A stretch of 64,000 bases of DNA from Dolichospermum planctonicum (GTDB lineage Bacteria > Cyanobacteriota > Cyanobacteriia > Cyanobacteriales > Nostocaceae), in contig NZ_BJCF01000008.1 in NCBI RefSeq assembly GCF_005402965.1, forward strand, positions 40,220 through 104,219, written 5' to 3'. The first letter of the stretch is position 1; each line of letters begins with the position of its first letter. The notes below the pieces were generated by a model, which ran no database searches, had not been told where the DNA came from, and saw only the letters and a list, made by a program, of their open reading frames with translations. This document shows positions 63,780 through 64,000 of the stretch, piece after piece. The position numbers and the translations under genes were made by a program.

Positions 63780-64000
63780 TCAATTGCTGATAATTCGCTC
63801 TCTGATTGACCTGACTTCAGGTTCTAGAGTCTGGGGCTTATCCTGGCCCGTTATCGCTGCGGTTTCCATCAAAGAATCCCGAAACTTCTGACTTCTTTCT
63901 AACAAGATTTTCTTCACATCGGAATGTTTCATATATCGAGTGATTTCAACATCACTCATTCTTGCTAGAATATTGTCAGCAGCGTTAGTATCTGAGTGCA
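63780..64000 (-). CDS. tnpB: C-terminal fragment of a TnpB-type RNA-guided nuclease (runs off window)
   Basis: The 73-codon frame at the window edge reads HSDTNAADNILARMSDVEIT followed by RYMKHSDVKKILLERSQKFR and stops at 63780. D-x-NAAxNI is the last RuvC motif of TnpB/IS1341-type proteins of IS200/IS605 and IS607 elements. The rest of the gene is beyond the window. The HEAT gene stops only 40 bp away, so the element's right end is either very close or lost. Confidence 0.8.
   Translation of the reverse strand, partial: HSDTNAADNILARMSDVEITRYMKHSDVKKILLERSQKFRDSLMETAAITGQDKPQTLEPEVRSIRERIISN

Overview
The window is chromosomal DNA of a filamentous, heterocyst-type cyanobacterium (Nostocales; Anabaena/Dolichospermum-like). 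The reasons are GCGATCGC (HIP1) octamers scattered through genes, the apcF / glnA / gifA neighbourhood known from Anabaena, NtcA boxes of the form GTA-N8-TAC upstream of gifA, a phycobilisome gene, CP12, an SLH-OprB porin, and heptamer tandem repeats (CAATTAC, GGTAATG, AATTGAC) between genes. All assignments come from reading the sequence and recalling families; no search was run.

Region 1 (1 to about 21.3 kb, + strand) is a cell-surface polysaccharide locus. It holds the end of a Wzt-type ABC export ATPase, a CMP-sugar synthetase, a TylF-like methyltransferase, a CBS-NeuB-SAF-TIM-barrel fusion for a nonulosonic (sialic-acid-like) acid, a MAF/DUF115-type protein, a TIGR04325-type methyltransferase, a cupin, a DegT aminotransferase, another methyltransferase, four GT4-type and several GT2-type glycosyltransferases, and an O-antigen-ligase/polymerase-like membrane protein. 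The locus is decaying in places: three gene remnants, repeats inserted in frame, and a (GCTT)6 tract inside a reading frame.

Region 2 (21.3 to 35.7 kb) is mostly housekeeping: a gap with a MITE-like element and a strongly structured candidate RNA, then a small membrane protein, ddl, rpsB-tsf, a conserved hypothetical gene, recG, an SLH porin, the phosphate-sensing operon sphR-sphS-phoU, and a pentapeptide-repeat protein.

Region 3 (35.8 to 47.4 kb) carries an M15-peptidase-like gene, a DNA-phosphorothioation-associated putative methyltransferase with a duplicated domain, ribD, mreD, a zinc alcohol dehydrogenase, gifA and glnA, apcF, a DUF1361 membrane protein, tlyA and a CP12 protein.

Region 4 (48.0 to 60.0 kb) is a DNA phosphorothioation (dnd) island. 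It contains a 57-aa small protein coupled to an SMC/DndD-like ATPase, two Uma2 nucleases, dnd-associated protein 4, two DGQHR (DndB-type) genes on the opposite strand, then dndC, dndD, a four-helix-bundle gene bracketed by heptamer repeats, and dndE. No dndA and no recognisable DndFGH restriction genes are present, so the SMC ATPase, small protein and Uma2 genes are candidates for an alternative effector module.

Region 5 (60 to 64 kb) starts with a HEARO/omega-RNA-like sequence and the first about 20 codons of a destroyed IscB. It continues with an AmpG-like permease, three small genes, a HEAT-repeat protein and, on the minus strand at the window edge, the C-terminal end of a TnpB-type RNA-guided nuclease. 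I saw no tRNA, rRNA or CRISPR array.
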